A stretch of DNA of 64,000 bases from Actinomycetota bacterium (GTDB lineage Bacteria > Actinomycetota > Aquicultoria > Aquicultorales > Aquicultoraceae). Position 1 is the stretch's first letter; each line of letters starts with the position of its first letter. The notes below the pieces were generated by a model that had not been told where the DNA came from, made no database searches, and saw only the letters and a list, made by a program, of their open reading frames with translations. The translations under genes and the position numbers were made by a program. Shown here piece by piece: positions 8,714-19,802 of this stretch. The stretch is from positions 64,501-128,500 of the forward strand of contig JAGXSZ010000030.1 in the NCBI GenBank assembly GCA_018333515.1, given 5' to 3'.

Positions 8714-10042
8714 TTGACGAGGATATTTGGTACTGATGGGGTTCGCGGCATCGCCAATGCCGACCTCACGGCTGAGATGGCCTTTAAGCTAGGGCAGGCT
8801 GGAGCGGGTGTTCTCAGTAAGGGACGCGGGGGCATCTTCGTCATCGGAAAAGATACGCGCGTATCGGGAGACATGCTCGAAGCGGCGCTCGCCGCCGGCA
8901 TTTGCTCGGTCGGCTCTAACGTCATAAAAGCGGGTGTCTTGCCGACACCCGCAATCGCTTATTTAACGAAGGCACTCAGGGTAGACGGCGGTATCGTGAT
9001 ATCCGCTTCGCACAACCCCGCCGAATATAACGGGATAAAGTTCTTCGGGGCGGACGGATTCAAGTTGGCCGACGGCGCAGAAGATGAGATAGAGAATGCT
9101 ATGGGAAACCAGAAGGACCTTCCCACCGGCTCGAGCATCGGCACGATCAAGTCGCACCCCGGGGCGGATGATTTATATATCGACCACGCGGTCGCTAGCA
9201 TAACCGGAGGGCTGGACGGTTTGCGGGTGGCGATAGATTGCGGCAACGGCGCGGCCTACAAAGTCTCACCGGCAGTCTTCAAGCAGCTCGGAGCGGACGT
9301 GTTAGCGGTAAACACCAACCCCAACGGCGCCAACATCAACCTGGGCTGCGGTTCGACCTATATTGAATATCTTCAGGAGATAATCGGCTCGCACAACGTC
9401 GATGTCGGGTTCGCGCACGACGGCGACGCCGACCGCGTCATCGCCATCGATGAGAACGGCGACGTCGTCGATGGCGATTTCATGCTTGCGATATGCGCTG
9501 CCTATATGAAGGAACAGGGGAAGTTGCCCGAAAACGCCCTGGTCACAACGGTCATGGCGAATCTAGGCTTTGATTTGGCGATGAAGGACCACGGCATCGA
9601 GCTGGTCAAGACTAAGGTCGGCGATCGCTATGTTCTAGAAGAGATGCTTAAGAGAAACATAAGAATCGGCGGTGAGCAGTCGGGGCACATCATATTTCTC
9701 GACCACGCGACGACCGGCGACGGTGTTATAACAGCTCTGCAGCTTGCCTCGGTTATCAAGCAGACCGGCAAACCCTTGTCGGAGCTGAGAAAAATCATGG
9801 CGAAGCTACCGCAAGTCTTGATAAATGTCAAAGTGAAGCAGACAAACGGCTGGCAAGAGATATCCTCCATAAGGGAGCGAATCAAGAAGGCCGAGGACGA
9901 GTTGGGCAACCGTGGACGGATTTTAGTGCGGCCGTCCGGGACGGAACCTTTGATCCGGGTGATGGTCGAGAGCGATAGCGGCGAGAACGCGAGCTTTATC
10001 GCGTCGAGCGTGGCGGATATGATACGAAATGAATTAGGGTAA
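8714..10042 (+). CDS. glmM: phosphoglucosamine mutase
   Basis: A 442-residue member of the alpha-D-phosphohexomutase family that converts glucosamine-6-phosphate to glucosamine-1-phosphate for UDP-GlcNAc and cell-wall synthesis. Visible motifs are the N-terminal FGTDGVRG, the phosphoserine loop SASHNP with the catalytic Ser at about residue 99, the metal loop DGDADR at about 240, and the C-terminal phosphate-binding RPSGTEPLIRVM. Length is normal. The start is a TTG behind CTGGAGGTGGAG. Its product-supplying partner glmS follows about 540 bases downstream. Confidence 0.97.
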   Translation: MTRIFGTDGVRGIANADLTAEMAFKLGQAGAGVLSKGRGGIFVIGKDTRVSGDMLEAALAAGICSVGSNVIKAGVLPTPAIAYLTKALRVDGGIVISASHNPAEYNGIKFFGADGFKLADGAEDEIENAMGNQKDLPTGSSIGTIKSHPGADDLYIDHAVASITGGLDGLRVAIDCGNGAAYKVSPAVFKQLGADVLAVNTNPNGANINLGCGSTYIEYLQEIIGSHNVDVGFAHDGDADRVIAIDENGDVVDGDFMLAICAAYMKEQGKLPENALVTTVMANLGFDLAMKDHGIELVKTKVGDRYVLEEMLKRNIRIGGEQSGHIIFLDHATTGDGVITALQLASVIKQTGKPLSELRKIMAKLPQVLINVKVKQTNGWQEISSIRERIKKAEDELGNRGRILVRPSGTEPLIRVMVESDSGENASFIASSVADMIRNELG

Positions 10043-10076
10043 ACGAAGAAACGCAAGCTTTAGAGATTCTTCGTTT
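10041..10076 (+). terminator. possible weak terminator after glmM
   Basis: Inverted arms AAACGAAGAA and TTCTTCGTTT begin at the glmM stop codon. There is no T run directly after the hairpin, so it could equally be an mRNA-stabilising structure or part of a dispersed repeat. Confidence 0.35.
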
Positions 10077-10235
10077 CACTCAGAATGACAACTCATAAAA
10101 CGTGTGACGGAATCCTAGCGAGCGCTGTAAAAAATAGGTATAATAGTATTGTTTTTAAGCACATTGTGTTCAACCGGGGGGGTGGCCCAAGAAAATAAAA
10201 ATGACCTGCGGCTAGAGCTTCGGGGCTAAATAGGG

Positions 10236-10470
10236 GATAGAAAGCGCCAGAACCGGCCTAACGCAAAGCAACACCAAGTACGCACTACTCTTGCGATAGG
10301 GCCAGTTGACGAGGGAGAGGTTAATCGAGAAGTCTTCGGGAGAGTCCCGAAGCATTCGGCGGGTGCCTCTCGGCAGGCCACAGTCGTTATGGAATCCACA
10401 AAACCGGCGGGCGACCACCGGGACAAATGGATGCCAGCGTGGCGGTAGAACCGGTATGTCCATATATCGA
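10236..10470 (+). ncRNA. glmS ribozyme (glucosamine-6-phosphate-dependent self-cleaving leader)
   Basis: The leader of glmS contains the conserved ribozyme core in order: GCGCCAGAACCGGC at the cleavage site, GTTGACGAGG, an AGGTTAATCGA segment, CGGCGGGTGCCT, then CACAGTCGT and AAAACCGG-type 3' domain elements. Cleavage is expected between A10243 and G10244. In known cases glucosamine-6-phosphate acts as the cofactor, and the cleaved messenger is degraded, lowering GlmS. A TATAAT-like -10 element at 10139-10144 may start the transcript. The 3' boundary is approximate. Confidence 0.9.
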
Positions 10471-10581
10471 CACCACACCGGGGCTGCTAATCAGGACCAT
10501 TCAGTAATTCAGTAATCCCCTAAGCGACTTCAATTGATTTATTGCCAATATCGTTGTGATGCGATAACGAAGGGAGAACTT

Positions 10582-12405
<1,824 letters not shown>

Positions 12406-12516
12406 CCTTACTTAAATAGCGAGCCTGGAATGGGCAGCGCCTTTACATTTACCATCCCCGTGGTATCGGATACCAAAGAGCACCTCAGGCCCGAGGGGGA
12501 AGTTAATTATGGGTAA
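12406..12516 (+). pseudogene. 3' remnant of a sensor histidine kinase gene
   Basis: Directly after the glmS stop, and in the same frame, the sequence reads LNSEPGMGSAFTFTIPV and then runs to a TAA at 12514-12516. SEPGxGSxFTFTxPV is the typical end of a histidine-kinase ATPase domain. The rest of the kinase, several hundred codons, is missing, so only the last ~35 codons survive. Its stop overlaps the start of the following receiver-domain fragment (ATGGGTAA), the usual coupling of a two-component pair. Confidence 0.75.
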
Positions 12517-12691
12517 AGAAAAGATCCTGGTCGTTGATGATGAGCCAAAAATATTAAAAGTTATCGAGCACTCTTTGCGCAACGAAGGTTTTCACATCCT
12601 GAAGGCCTCTGATGGCGCCGAAGCGCTAAGTCGCTCTCTCAAGTCAAACTTTTTCAGGCAATATTGTTATAGATTTGTAAGATTTGTTTAA
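12509..12691 (+). pseudogene. truncated response regulator (receiver domain fragment)
   Basis: Encodes MGKEKILVVDDEPKILKVIE and continues as a normal receiver start through ASDGAEAL at about residue 42, then loses similarity and stops at residue 60. The acidic pocket (VDDE) is present, but the phosphorylated-aspartate strand and all of the output domain are gone. Together with the kinase tail just upstream it is the remains of a two-component operon deleted on both sides; the junction lies near 12635. Confidence 0.75.
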
Positions 12692-12702
12692 CAACTTGTT
12701 AA
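12688..12702. promoter_or_regulatory. palindromic operator candidate upstream of nrfHA
   Basis: A perfect 15-bp palindrome, TTAACAA-c-TTGTTAA, stands about 95 bases before nrfH, in the only non-coding stretch ahead of the operon. It could be a regulator site for respiratory control; the sequence alone does not identify the regulator. Confidence 0.4.
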
Positions 12703-12795
12703 CTTTTTGTCGTATCTTCTATTTAAGACTATTTTTGCAAACGATTTTTCAACCAGGGTCGTCACTGAAAGCTCGGGGGAAGGGGGTGGATCGAT

Positions 12796-13227
12796 TTGAA
12801 GCTTAAAGGTCTAACTTCGCTTAAGGGACTGTCTTTAGTCGCCGTCCTTCTTCTTTTTTTCGGCGGGATATCCTACGCCGGTTTTGAAGCGACTTCTACC
12901 AACGAGTTCTGCGGAAGTTGCCATGTGATGGAGCGGGCATATGAATCCTGGTATCACTCAGCCCACAGAGAGCCCATCAGCTCATGCGAAGACTGTCATC
13001 TGCCAAAAAACCTCGGCAATAAAATAGTGTACAAGATTGGCTCGGGTGCTAATGACATCTACAAGAATTTAACCGGGCCTCCCGATGTCATCCATGCTAA
13101 AGATAATACCAGGGAAATCGTTAATGAGAACTGCGTGAGTTGCCACGCGGAGTTAATAACCAAGATTGACTTGAGCGGGGGCGGCAAATGTGTAGACTGC
13201 CACCGCGGCACACCTCATGGGCGCTAA
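12796..13227 (+). CDS. nrfH: cytochrome c nitrite reductase small subunit (quinol-oxidising NrfH)
   Basis: A 143-residue tetraheme cytochrome of the NapC/NrfH family. One N-terminal membrane helix (about 11-29) is followed by four CxxCH heme sites at Cys39, Cys64, Cys113 and Cys132. NrfH oxidises menaquinol and passes electrons to NrfA outside the membrane. The TTG start has GGGGGTGG at the right distance and gives a normal basic N-terminus. nrfA follows 23 bases downstream, so the two form an operon. Confidence 0.92.
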   Translation: MKLKGLTSLKGLSLVAVLLLFFGGISYAGFEATSTNEFCGSCHVMERAYESWYHSAHREPISSCEDCHLPKNLGNKIVYKIGSGANDIYKNLTGPPDVIHAKDNTREIVNENCVSCHAELITKIDLSGGGKCVDCHRGTPHGR

Positions 13228-13250
13228 TTTAAAGGAAAGGTCGTGAAGAC

Positions 13251-14525
13251 ATGAGAAAATGGGTTGCTCTGTTGTTATCAACGTTAATATTATTGACCTT
13301 AGTCGCTGTTATTGGTTGCGGAAACCGCGAGGCGGATGTCGCATCCACCACCCCTGTAAGCTTCTCAATTCCGAAGGATGAGCTTGACCCCGCCGTATGG
13401 GGCAAGGCCTTCCCCGACCATTATGCCAGTTATTTAAAGAACAACGAGGGCGGTATGACCGAGTACGGGGGGTCCGATCCGGTATCCAAATTTGAGAGCC
13501 AACCACTTTTGACCGAGCTTTTCAAGGGTCATGGTTTTAGCATCGAATTCAAAGAAGACCGCGGCCATACTTTATCCCTGAAGGACGTAAAGGAAACTAA
13601 GCGAATTACCGCTAAGAGCACGGCATCGTGTATGATGTGCAAGACTCCGACCGCGCCAAAACTCGTCGCGGAAATGGGAATCGACTTCTACAAACAGCCC
13701 TTTTCTGAAATGATAAAAAAAGCCGAGCATCCCATCGTCTGTGCGGATTGTCATGATCCAAAAACCATGCAACTGAGGGCGGTGCGTCAGCCTTTTATTA
13801 AGGCAATGGAGCGGAGGGGTGTTGATATCAGTAAGGCCGGCAGGCAAGAGATGCGTTCTTATGTTTGCGCGCAGTGCCACGTCGAGTATTACTTCGAGCG
13901 TGACACCAAGGAAGTAACCTTCCCCTGGGATAAAGGTTTTACGCCCGATGAGATGGAGTCGTATTACGAGGAGGTTGAACCCGGCTTCTCAGACTGGGAA
14001 CACCCGGATTCCAAGGCCCCGATGATAAAGGCGCAGCATCCCGAATTCGAGGCTTTCCAGAACAGCACGCATGCAAGTGCGGGATTGGCGTGTGCGGATT
14101 GTCATATGCCCTACATGAAGGTCGGCAAGAACAAAATCTCCTCTCACCAGTGGACCAGTCCCCTCAAGACCATCTCCCAGAGTTGCGGTACCTGCCACCG
14201 CCAAGGGGAAGATTGGCTCAAGGAAAGGGTCAACTACATCCAGTCAAAGACCTTCAATCTATTACTAGAAGCGCAAGCCGCCTCAAATGACGCCCACAAG
14301 GCGGTACAAAAAGCCCTCTCCGTGCGGGGCGCGGATGAAAAATTAATTAAAGACGCCCAGGTGCTTGTGGTAAGGGGTCAGTGGAGATGGGATTATGTGG
14401 CCGCGGAAAACAGCACCGGCTTCCATAACCCAGTATTACTTATTGAAACACTCGGCAAATCGATCGATCAATCCAGGCAAGCCCAGATATTGGCCGAGGG
14501 GGCTATTGCGGGGGCGAAACAGTAG
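13251..14525 (+). CDS. nrfA: ammonia-forming cytochrome c nitrite reductase
   Basis: A 424-residue pentaheme NrfA that reduces nitrite to ammonium with six electrons. The active-site heme motif is CMMCK (Cys127-Lys131), where lysine replaces the usual histidine ligand; four CxxCH sites follow at 164, 206, 281 and 312, and VEYYF at about 211-215 lies in the calcium/active-site region. The N-terminus has a lipobox-like VIGC (Cys23), so the enzyme is probably a lipoprotein on the outer face of the membrane beside NrfH, as in Gram-positive bacteria. All catalytic features are intact. Confidence 0.95.
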   Translation: MRKWVALLLSTLILLTLVAVIGCGNREADVASTTPVSFSIPKDELDPAVWGKAFPDHYASYLKNNEGGMTEYGGSDPVSKFESQPLLTELFKGHGFSIEFKEDRGHTLSLKDVKETKRITAKSTASCMMCKTPTAPKLVAEMGIDFYKQPFSEMIKKAEHPIVCADCHDPKTMQLRAVRQPFIKAMERRGVDISKAGRQEMRSYVCAQCHVEYYFERDTKEVTFPWDKGFTPDEMESYYEEVEPGFSDWEHPDSKAPMIKAQHPEFEAFQNSTHASAGLACADCHMPYMKVGKNKISSHQWTSPLKTISQSCGTCHRQGEDWLKERVNYIQSKTFNLLLEAQAASNDAHKAVQKALSVRGADEKLIKDAQVLVVRGQWRWDYVAAENSTGFHNPVLLIETLGKSIDQSRQAQILAEGAIAGAKQ

Positions 14526-14565
14526 AAAAAAGAAGGCTGTTTTCTTTGCTTTGTGCCGGAGACGG

Positions 14566-14581
14566 GCGTGACGGTGGAGTA
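14566..14581 (+). repeat. 16-bp direct repeat, right copy
   Basis: Identical to the glmS terminus at 12389-12404 (GCGTGACGGTGGAGTA), 40 bases after the nrfA stop. It even keeps a stop codon (TAG) in the corresponding position. No glmS sequence extends beyond the 16 bases. Confidence 0.8.
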
Positions 14582-14654
14582 GAACATCGCCGCGGCTGAT
14601 TTAGTGTCAACAAAAATTTAGGCAAAGCTCACGGCTTTGATATTATTGTTCGCG

Positions 14655-15929
14655 TCAGTGGACTTGGGCGGTGTCTCCGAGGATGTTGACGACCGTTCCG
14701 TAGGGCTCGGACATGTCGCGCAGTTTCTTGAGGATGGATGTCGCGGCGCAGCCGGCGGCGATGCTCGGCTTGCCGTTGTAGTCGATGACGACGGGAACGA
14801 CTTCGGCGCCGACTATCATGCCTTTTGCGAGCGATAGTTTCAGAATAAAGGTCTCGTTATAGTCGATGGACCCGGGGGCGAAGATGAAGTCGCCCATGTT
14901 GTACGCGATTAACTTGCCGTTGTAGAGTTCGATGCCGTGCATCGCGCGTGGATGGTGTCCCATGACTATATCGGCGCCCGAGTCTATGGCCTTACGGGCG
15001 AATCTGCGCCGGCTTTCGCCGACGGCGTCTCCGAACTCCTCGCCCCAGTGACAAGATATGATAAGGTAGTCGCTTTCCATAGCGGCCTCGCGGATGATGG
15101 TGCTTATCTCACTTCGCTCCGGGAAGCCCGCCGTTCCGGCTTTATCGCTCGTAGCGAGTTCGCCATCGGCGGTTACGTCGGAAAAAGCCAGGAGCGCGAC
15201 TTTCTTACCCTTAACCTTCATTATCGTACCGGTATATGCTTCCTGGGAATTGTTGCCGGCTCCGGCACTCGCTATTCCCGCCAGGTTGAGTGCGTTTACA
15301 GTGCTTCGCAGGCCGTTATCGCCGAAGTACATTATGCGGTCGTTAGCGAGCGAAACCAGATTTATGCCCGCCGCTTTCATGCCCTTGGCCGCTTCCGGCG
15401 TGCCTCGCATGTAGTAACTCTTATCGTCCGACGGGCTGGTTCCCGGCGCGAGCGCGGACTCCAGATTTCCGAAGACTACATCGCCGTTCTTTAGGGCCGT
15501 CGAGATATCGGAGAAGGGCTCCTCGACGCCTTTGTCTTTTATCATCTCGCCGACCTGTCCGCCGAAGGACGTGTTGCCAAGGCCGAGGAAGAATATCGTC
15601 TCGGTGGTCTCTTCTTCGACGACCGGCTGACCTATCGTTGTAGACGTTATGGCGGCGAGGGTGGTCGTGGTAGTAATGGCGACCTTTTTAACCGGCGCTT
15701 CGGTCGTCACAGCCGAGGCGCTCCTGGGTTTATCGGCCACGGTCTGTGCGGGCTCTGATTTAAGATAGGCCGCCGCAAGGATTACCGGGGGAACAAGGAG
15801 CCACGCCAGCTTTAGCGTCTTAGCGCCATAGCGTTTAACGAGTTCCTTTTGTATTTGTTTTTGCCGTGTTCTACTTAGGTTGGAAGATTTAGGCTGGGAT
15901 TGTTCTTCTTCGAAGTCATCTATTCGCAT
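14655..15929 (-). CDS. CapA/PgsA-like metallophosphatase-fold protein, divergent
   Basis: A 424-residue protein with a short cytoplasmic N-terminus, one membrane segment (about 43-60), a Thr/Ser/Ala-rich linker and an extracytoplasmic CapA domain (about 110-400). Family motifs NLES, CHWGEE, GHHPRAMHGIELYNGKL and NMGDFIF are present. However, the usual SLANNH metal-site motif reads SLANDR and the first GD motif reads GN, so two likely metal-binding positions are changed. It may be a non-catalytic or altered member. CapA relatives take part in polyglutamate capsule synthesis, but no capB/capC is nearby. ATG 15929 is chosen because AGGTG precedes it. Confidence 0.8.
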   Translation of the reverse strand: MRIDDFEEEQSQPKSSNLSRTRQKQIQKELVKRYGAKTLKLAWLLVPPVILAAAYLKSEPAQTVADKPRSASAVTTEAPVKKVAITTTTTLAAITSTTIGQPVVEEETTETIFFLGLGNTSFGGQVGEMIKDKGVEEPFSDISTALKNGDVVFGNLESALAPGTSPSDDKSYYMRGTPEAAKGMKAAGINLVSLANDRIMYFGDNGLRSTVNALNLAGIASAGAGNNSQEAYTGTIMKVKGKKVALLAFSDVTADGELATSDKAGTAGFPERSEISTIIREAAMESDYLIISCHWGEEFGDAVGESRRRFARKAIDSGADIVMGHHPRAMHGIELYNGKLIAYNMGDFIFAPGSIDYNETFILKLSLAKGMIVGAEVVPVVIDYNGKPSIAAGCAATSILKKLRDMSEPYGTVVNILGDTAQVH

Positions 15930-16040
15930 AATCACCTAGCGCTTATTGTAAAACGAAATGGGAAATATTGCAAGTTTATTCGTATGCCTCCGGCCTATTG
16001 CAGCGATGAGCTAATATCTTTGTCTTATTGATAGTGCTGA

Positions 16041-16078
16041 AGGCCCTCGGGATTCTTGGCCGCGGGGGCCGTTTTTTA
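16041..16078 (+). terminator. terminator-like hairpin in the leader of the MFS gene
   Basis: GGCCC and GGGCC arms with CG-rich flanks are followed by six T residues. The hairpin lies about 60 bases upstream of the MFS start and on its strand, with no other plus-strand gene before it since nrfA, so it may be a transcription attenuator rather than an operon end. Confidence 0.5.
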
Positions 16079-16137
16079 CTTTTCAAACGCCCGGCGCCGG
16101 AGTAAACTTACAACTATTGTCGTGAGTAGGCCTTGCG

Positions 16138-17559
16138 GTGGATCCGCGTGAAAAAGGGGAGTTGGCCGGGTTGCAGCAGCAAAACGACGCATTGCAAACG
16201 AGAATAGACGAAAGTGCGGGGACGAAGTTGGTCGCCGTGCTCAGCGTCGCGCTCTTCTTTTCGGTGATGAACGGCTCGATGTTTGTAGTCGCGCTCCCGG
16301 ACATCGCGCGCCAATTCACTCTCTTGCCTTCGCAGGCCGGTTGGGTCATCATCGGATACGCCGTCATCTTCGCGCTCGGCTCGATGACCTACGGAAAGTT
16401 GGCCGATATATACTCGTTGCGAAGACTTATAACAGTCGGGGTCTTGCTCTTCGCTATCGGGTCGCTCATTGGTTTATTCTCGAACGGGTTTGCGATGCTG
16501 ATAGCGGGCAGGCTGGTGCAGGCGCTCGGCGCGTCAGCCATACCCGCGCTCGCGATGCTCATCCCGATACGTTATTTTCCATTCAGTGAGCGGGGGCGGG
16601 TCTTGGGGATAGCCGCTTCGAGTATCGCATTCGGCGCCGGCATCGGCCCCCTGACGGGCGGACTGGTCACCGGCTTGTTACATTGGCGCTATCTCTTTCT
16701 GGTTTCGCTCGGTATGTCGATCACGCTCCCGTTCTTTCGCTTATGGCTGGCGGACGAGCCGAAGAAGGAGGGTTCGTTCGACTTTATCGGTGCGGTTACG
16801 CTGGCGGTAGCGGTAGCCGCCCTTTTGCTCCTAATAACCAAATATTCACCGCTGCTGATGGCCGTGTCTATAGTATCGTTCGGGCTCTTCCTGATACGGG
16901 TCAACCGGGCTCGCAATCCTTTCATACAGCCGACGTTGCTCGCTAACCGCTACTATCGCAACGCGCTTGTCAATGGATTTCTGGCGATGGGATCGGCCTT
17001 CGGAATCATGTTTCTGGTGCCTCTCATGCTCAGCCATACGAATCAACTCAACACGGCCATCATCGGGATGGTCATGTTTCCCGGCGCTATGAGCGCCGCC
17101 ATTATGGGCCGCAAAGGCGGTAAGCTCGCCGACAGAAAAGGCAGCGTTTCGGTTGTATATATGGCGTTGGCGCTGATGTCGCTGGGGTTTATAGCATTAT
17201 CCACCTTTGCGGGTTCGAGTATTTATGCGATAGTGCTCTCTTTAGTAGTCGGCAACACAGGGTTCGCGTTCATACAAGCCGCTCTGGCCAAGGTCGTCTC
17301 GACTACGCTCCCGCATAAGCAGGCGGGCGTCGGCATGGGTATCTATAACCTCGTTAATTTTATGGCCGGCGCCTTGAGCGTCGCGGTTCTCGGTAAGTTT
17401 CTGGATATATCCTCAAGCTCTATGGCAATCAATCCGCTCGCGATAAAGCCTGCGGCGTTTATTTACAGCAATCTCTTTTTCGGGCTGGCGATTGTCACTC
17501 TAGTTAACATCGGCTTGTTCCACCACACCTTCAAGGGCTTTAAGAGCACCGGCGAATAG
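16138..17559 (+). CDS. MFS drug/proton antiporter, DHA2-like
   Basis: A 473-residue integral membrane protein with the major facilitator layout of 12-14 helices. Motif A-like GKLADIYSLRR lies between helices 2 and 3, and the antiporter motif C region (GAGIGPLTGG) lies in helix 5, which points to multidrug efflux of the DHA2 type. The first ~30 residues form a cytoplasmic hydrophilic segment. The start is a GTG; the ribosome site is weak. The substrate cannot be predicted. It converges with hppA and shares a bidirectional terminator. Confidence 0.88.
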   Translation: MDPREKGELAGLQQQNDALQTRIDESAGTKLVAVLSVALFFSVMNGSMFVVALPDIARQFTLLPSQAGWVIIGYAVIFALGSMTYGKLADIYSLRRLITVGVLLFAIGSLIGLFSNGFAMLIAGRLVQALGASAIPALAMLIPIRYFPFSERGRVLGIAASSIAFGAGIGPLTGGLVTGLLHWRYLFLVSLGMSITLPFFRLWLADEPKKEGSFDFIGAVTLAVAVAALLLLITKYSPLLMAVSIVSFGLFLIRVNRARNPFIQPTLLANRYYRNALVNGFLAMGSAFGIMFLVPLMLSHTNQLNTAIIGMVMFPGAMSAAIMGRKGGKLADRKGSVSVVYMALALMSLGFIALSTFAGSSIYAIVLSLVVGNTGFAFIQAALAKVVSTTLPHKQAGVGMGIYNLVNFMAGALSVAVLGKFLDISSSSMAINPLAIKPAAFIYSNLFFGLAIVTLVNIGLFHHTFKGFKSTGE

Positions 17560-17604
17560 CCGCTTGCCGCGGCGCGCTTAGTCGGGCCTTTGAAAGCATC
17601 CGGC

Positions 17605-17645
17605 ATAAAAAGAACGCCTTGCGTTATACAAGGCGTTCTTTATCC
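17605..17645. terminator. bidirectional terminator between MFS gene and hppA
   Basis: A 13-bp perfect stem, AAAGAACGCCTTG / CAAGGCGTTCTTT, with a 7-base loop and A/T runs on both sides serves the two convergent genes. Confidence 0.92.
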
Positions 17646-17663
17646 TTTCGTTCTATCCGGTTC

Positions 17664-19724
17664 TTAGAGGAACGGGATTATGAGGAGCGCGACGATGTTG
17701 ATGACCTTGATCATCGGGTTGATCGCCGGGCCCGCAGTGTCTTTATACGGGTCGCCGACGGTGTCGCCGGTTACCGCTGCCTGGTGGGCAAATGAACCCT
17801 TGCCGCCGAGGTTGCCGTCTTCGATATATTTCTTGGCGTTATCCCATGCGCCACCGCCGGTGGTCATCGAGATAGCGACAAAAATACCGGTGATGATGCT
17901 GCCGACGAGCACGCCGCCGAGCATCGTGGCGCCGACCGCGGGTCCTGCCGTTCCCACGAGCGCCTTGCCGATGAATAGAATAATAATCGGTGTCAGCACC
18001 GGGATGAGCGCCGGCGTAATCATTTCTTTGAGTGAAGCTGTCGTAACGATATCGACGCATTTCGCGTAGTCGGGTTTTCCGGTTCCTTCCATGATCCCCG
18101 GAATCTCGCGGAATTGGCGCCTTACCTCATCGACAACCGCTCCCGCCGCACGGCCGACTGCGCCCATGCTGTAAGAAGCGAAGAGATACGGCAACAAACC
18201 ACCGATAAAGAGACCGACGATGACGTAAGGATCGGAGAGGCTAAAGGTAAGCTCTCCCGCCGCGATAGCCGCTTTCAAGGCTTCGCTGCCGAGGTTCTGC
18301 AGGTCTGCCGTATACGCCGCAAAGAGGGCGATAGCGGCCAGACCGGCTGAGCCGATAGCATAACCTTTGGTAACCGCTTTGGTCGTGTTGCCGACAGCGT
18401 CGAGCGCGTCGGTGACCGTTCTAATCTCCTCGGGAAGCTCCGCCATCTCAGCGATACCGCCTGCGTTATCTGTGATTGGGCCGAAGGCGTCGATGGCGAC
18501 TACGATACCGGTCATCGATAGCATAGCCATCGCCGCGATCGCGATGCCGTAAACACCGGCGAGAGAGAAGGCGGCCAGGATGCCGGCACCGATGACGATA
18601 ACGGGCAACGCGGTCGATTGCATACCGATAGCAAGACCCTGGATGACATTAGTGCCGTGGCCGGTCGTGCTGGCGTTGGCGATAGCTCTTACCGGAGCGT
18701 ACCTCGACGCAGTGTAGTAGTCGGTGATTATTACTAGTGCCGCTGTGACAAGAATACCTACGAGGGAAGCGCCGAATAGAGCGCCGACCGAGATATTGAG
18801 TGGGTTGCCCTCCATAAACATCTGGGTAATCGGGTAAAAAGCGATAGTGGCGAGAATCGCCGATGCGGCGAGGCCTTTGTAGAGTGCGCCCATGATGTTG
18901 TTGCTCTTGCCGAGCTTGACAAAGAACGTGCCGAGGATAGAAGCGATAATCGATACTCCTGCCAGGGCTAGGGGATAAAGCACCGCGTTCTCGTAACCCG
19001 GGAAGTACAGGGTTCCTAGGAGGATCGCGGCTACGGCGGTTACTACATAGGTCTCAAACAGGTCGGCCGCCATACCGGCATCGTCACCAACGTTGTCGCC
19101 AACGTTGTCGGCGATGACCGCTGGGTTTCTCGGGTCGTCTTCCGGAATACCCGCCTCGACTTTTCCGACTAGGTCGGCGCCGACGTCCGCGGCTTTAGTA
19201 AAGATACCGCCTCCTAGTCGGGCGAAAACAGATATAAGGCTTCCACCAAAACCAAGTCCTATCAGAGCGTGCGTGTTCTCTGTCGCAAACCAAAAACCGG
19301 ATGTGACCAGTATTCCCAGACCTACGACGAGGATTCCAGTTACGGTTCCTCCCTTGAACGCCAGGTCGAGGGCCTTGGCCAGACCGTCTTTGGCGGCTTC
19401 CGCTGTTCTGACATTAGCGCGTACGGCTACGCTCATGCCGATATAACCCGCTGCTGCGGAGGCGAGAGCCCCTACGACGAACCCTATAGCGGTTAACGCT
19501 CCGAGGCCCGCAAAGAGAAGTATAAATAGCAGAATTAACACAATCGAAACTGTCATATACTGCCGTTTAAGATAGGCGGCAGCGCCTTCTTGGATCGCTT
19601 TCGCGATTTCCTGCATCTTTGCATTTCCTGCGGGCTTACGAAGGGTAGCGGCGATTAGATAGAGACCAAAAATAATGGCCAATACACCCGAGCCGAAGGA
19701 AATAAGCATTGCTTGTTGCTCCAT
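17664..19724 (-). CDS. hppA: membrane-bound proton-pumping pyrophosphatase, K+-independent type
   Basis: A 686-residue polytopic protein with about 16 helices that couples hydrolysis of pyrophosphate to proton export. The substrate loop [21 protein letters not shown] and DNVGDNVGD motifs are present, as is the C-terminal acidic [10 protein letters not shown]. The segment [10 protein letters not shown] carries lysine where K+-dependent enzymes have alanine, which marks the K+-independent class. The pump would recover energy from pyrophosphate released in biosynthesis. The gene stands alone, with a palindrome in its upstream region. Confidence 0.97.
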   Translation of the reverse strand: MEQQAMLISFGSGVLAIIFGLYLIAATLRKPAGNAKMQEIAKAIQEGAAAYLKRQYMTVSIVLILLFILLFAGLGALTAIGFVVGALASAAAGYIGMSVAVRANVRTAEAAKDGLAKALDLAFKGGTVTGILVVGLGILVTSGFWFATENTHALIGLGFGGSLISVFARLGGGIFTKAADVGADLVGKVEAGIPEDDPRNPAVIADNVGDNVGDDAGMAADLFETYVVTAVAAILLGTLYFPGYENAVLYPLALAGVSIIASILGTFFVKLGKSNNIMGALYKGLAASAILATIAFYPITQMFMEGNPLNISVGALFGASLVGILVTAALVIITDYYTASRYAPVRAIANASTTGHGTNVIQGLAIGMQSTALPVIVIGAGILAAFSLAGVYGIAIAAMAMLSMTGIVVAIDAFGPITDNAGGIAEMAELPEEIRTVTDALDAVGNTTKAVTKGYAIGSAGLAAIALFAAYTADLQNLGSEALKAAIAAGELTFSLSDPYVIVGLFIGGLLPYLFASYSMGAVGRAAGAVVDEVRRQFREIPGIMEGTGKPDYAKCVDIVTTASLKEMITPALIPVLTPIIILFIGKALVGTAGPAVGATMLGGVLVGSIITGIFVAISMTTGGGAWDNAKKYIEDGNLGGKGSFAHQAAVTGDTVGDPYKDTAGPAINPMIKVINIVALLIIPFL

Positions 19725-19802
19725 AATCCACTCCTTTTCTAAGATTTTTGTTGTTTACCGAGGAAGCCATCTCTGTTTGAGACTAATTTAATATAGCAAA
19801 AC

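Noticed and set aside
10534-10581. In-frame upstream start for glmS
   Set aside because: It would place 16 residues before the Cys2 nucleophile that must be N-terminal; AGGGAG supports the ATG at 10582.
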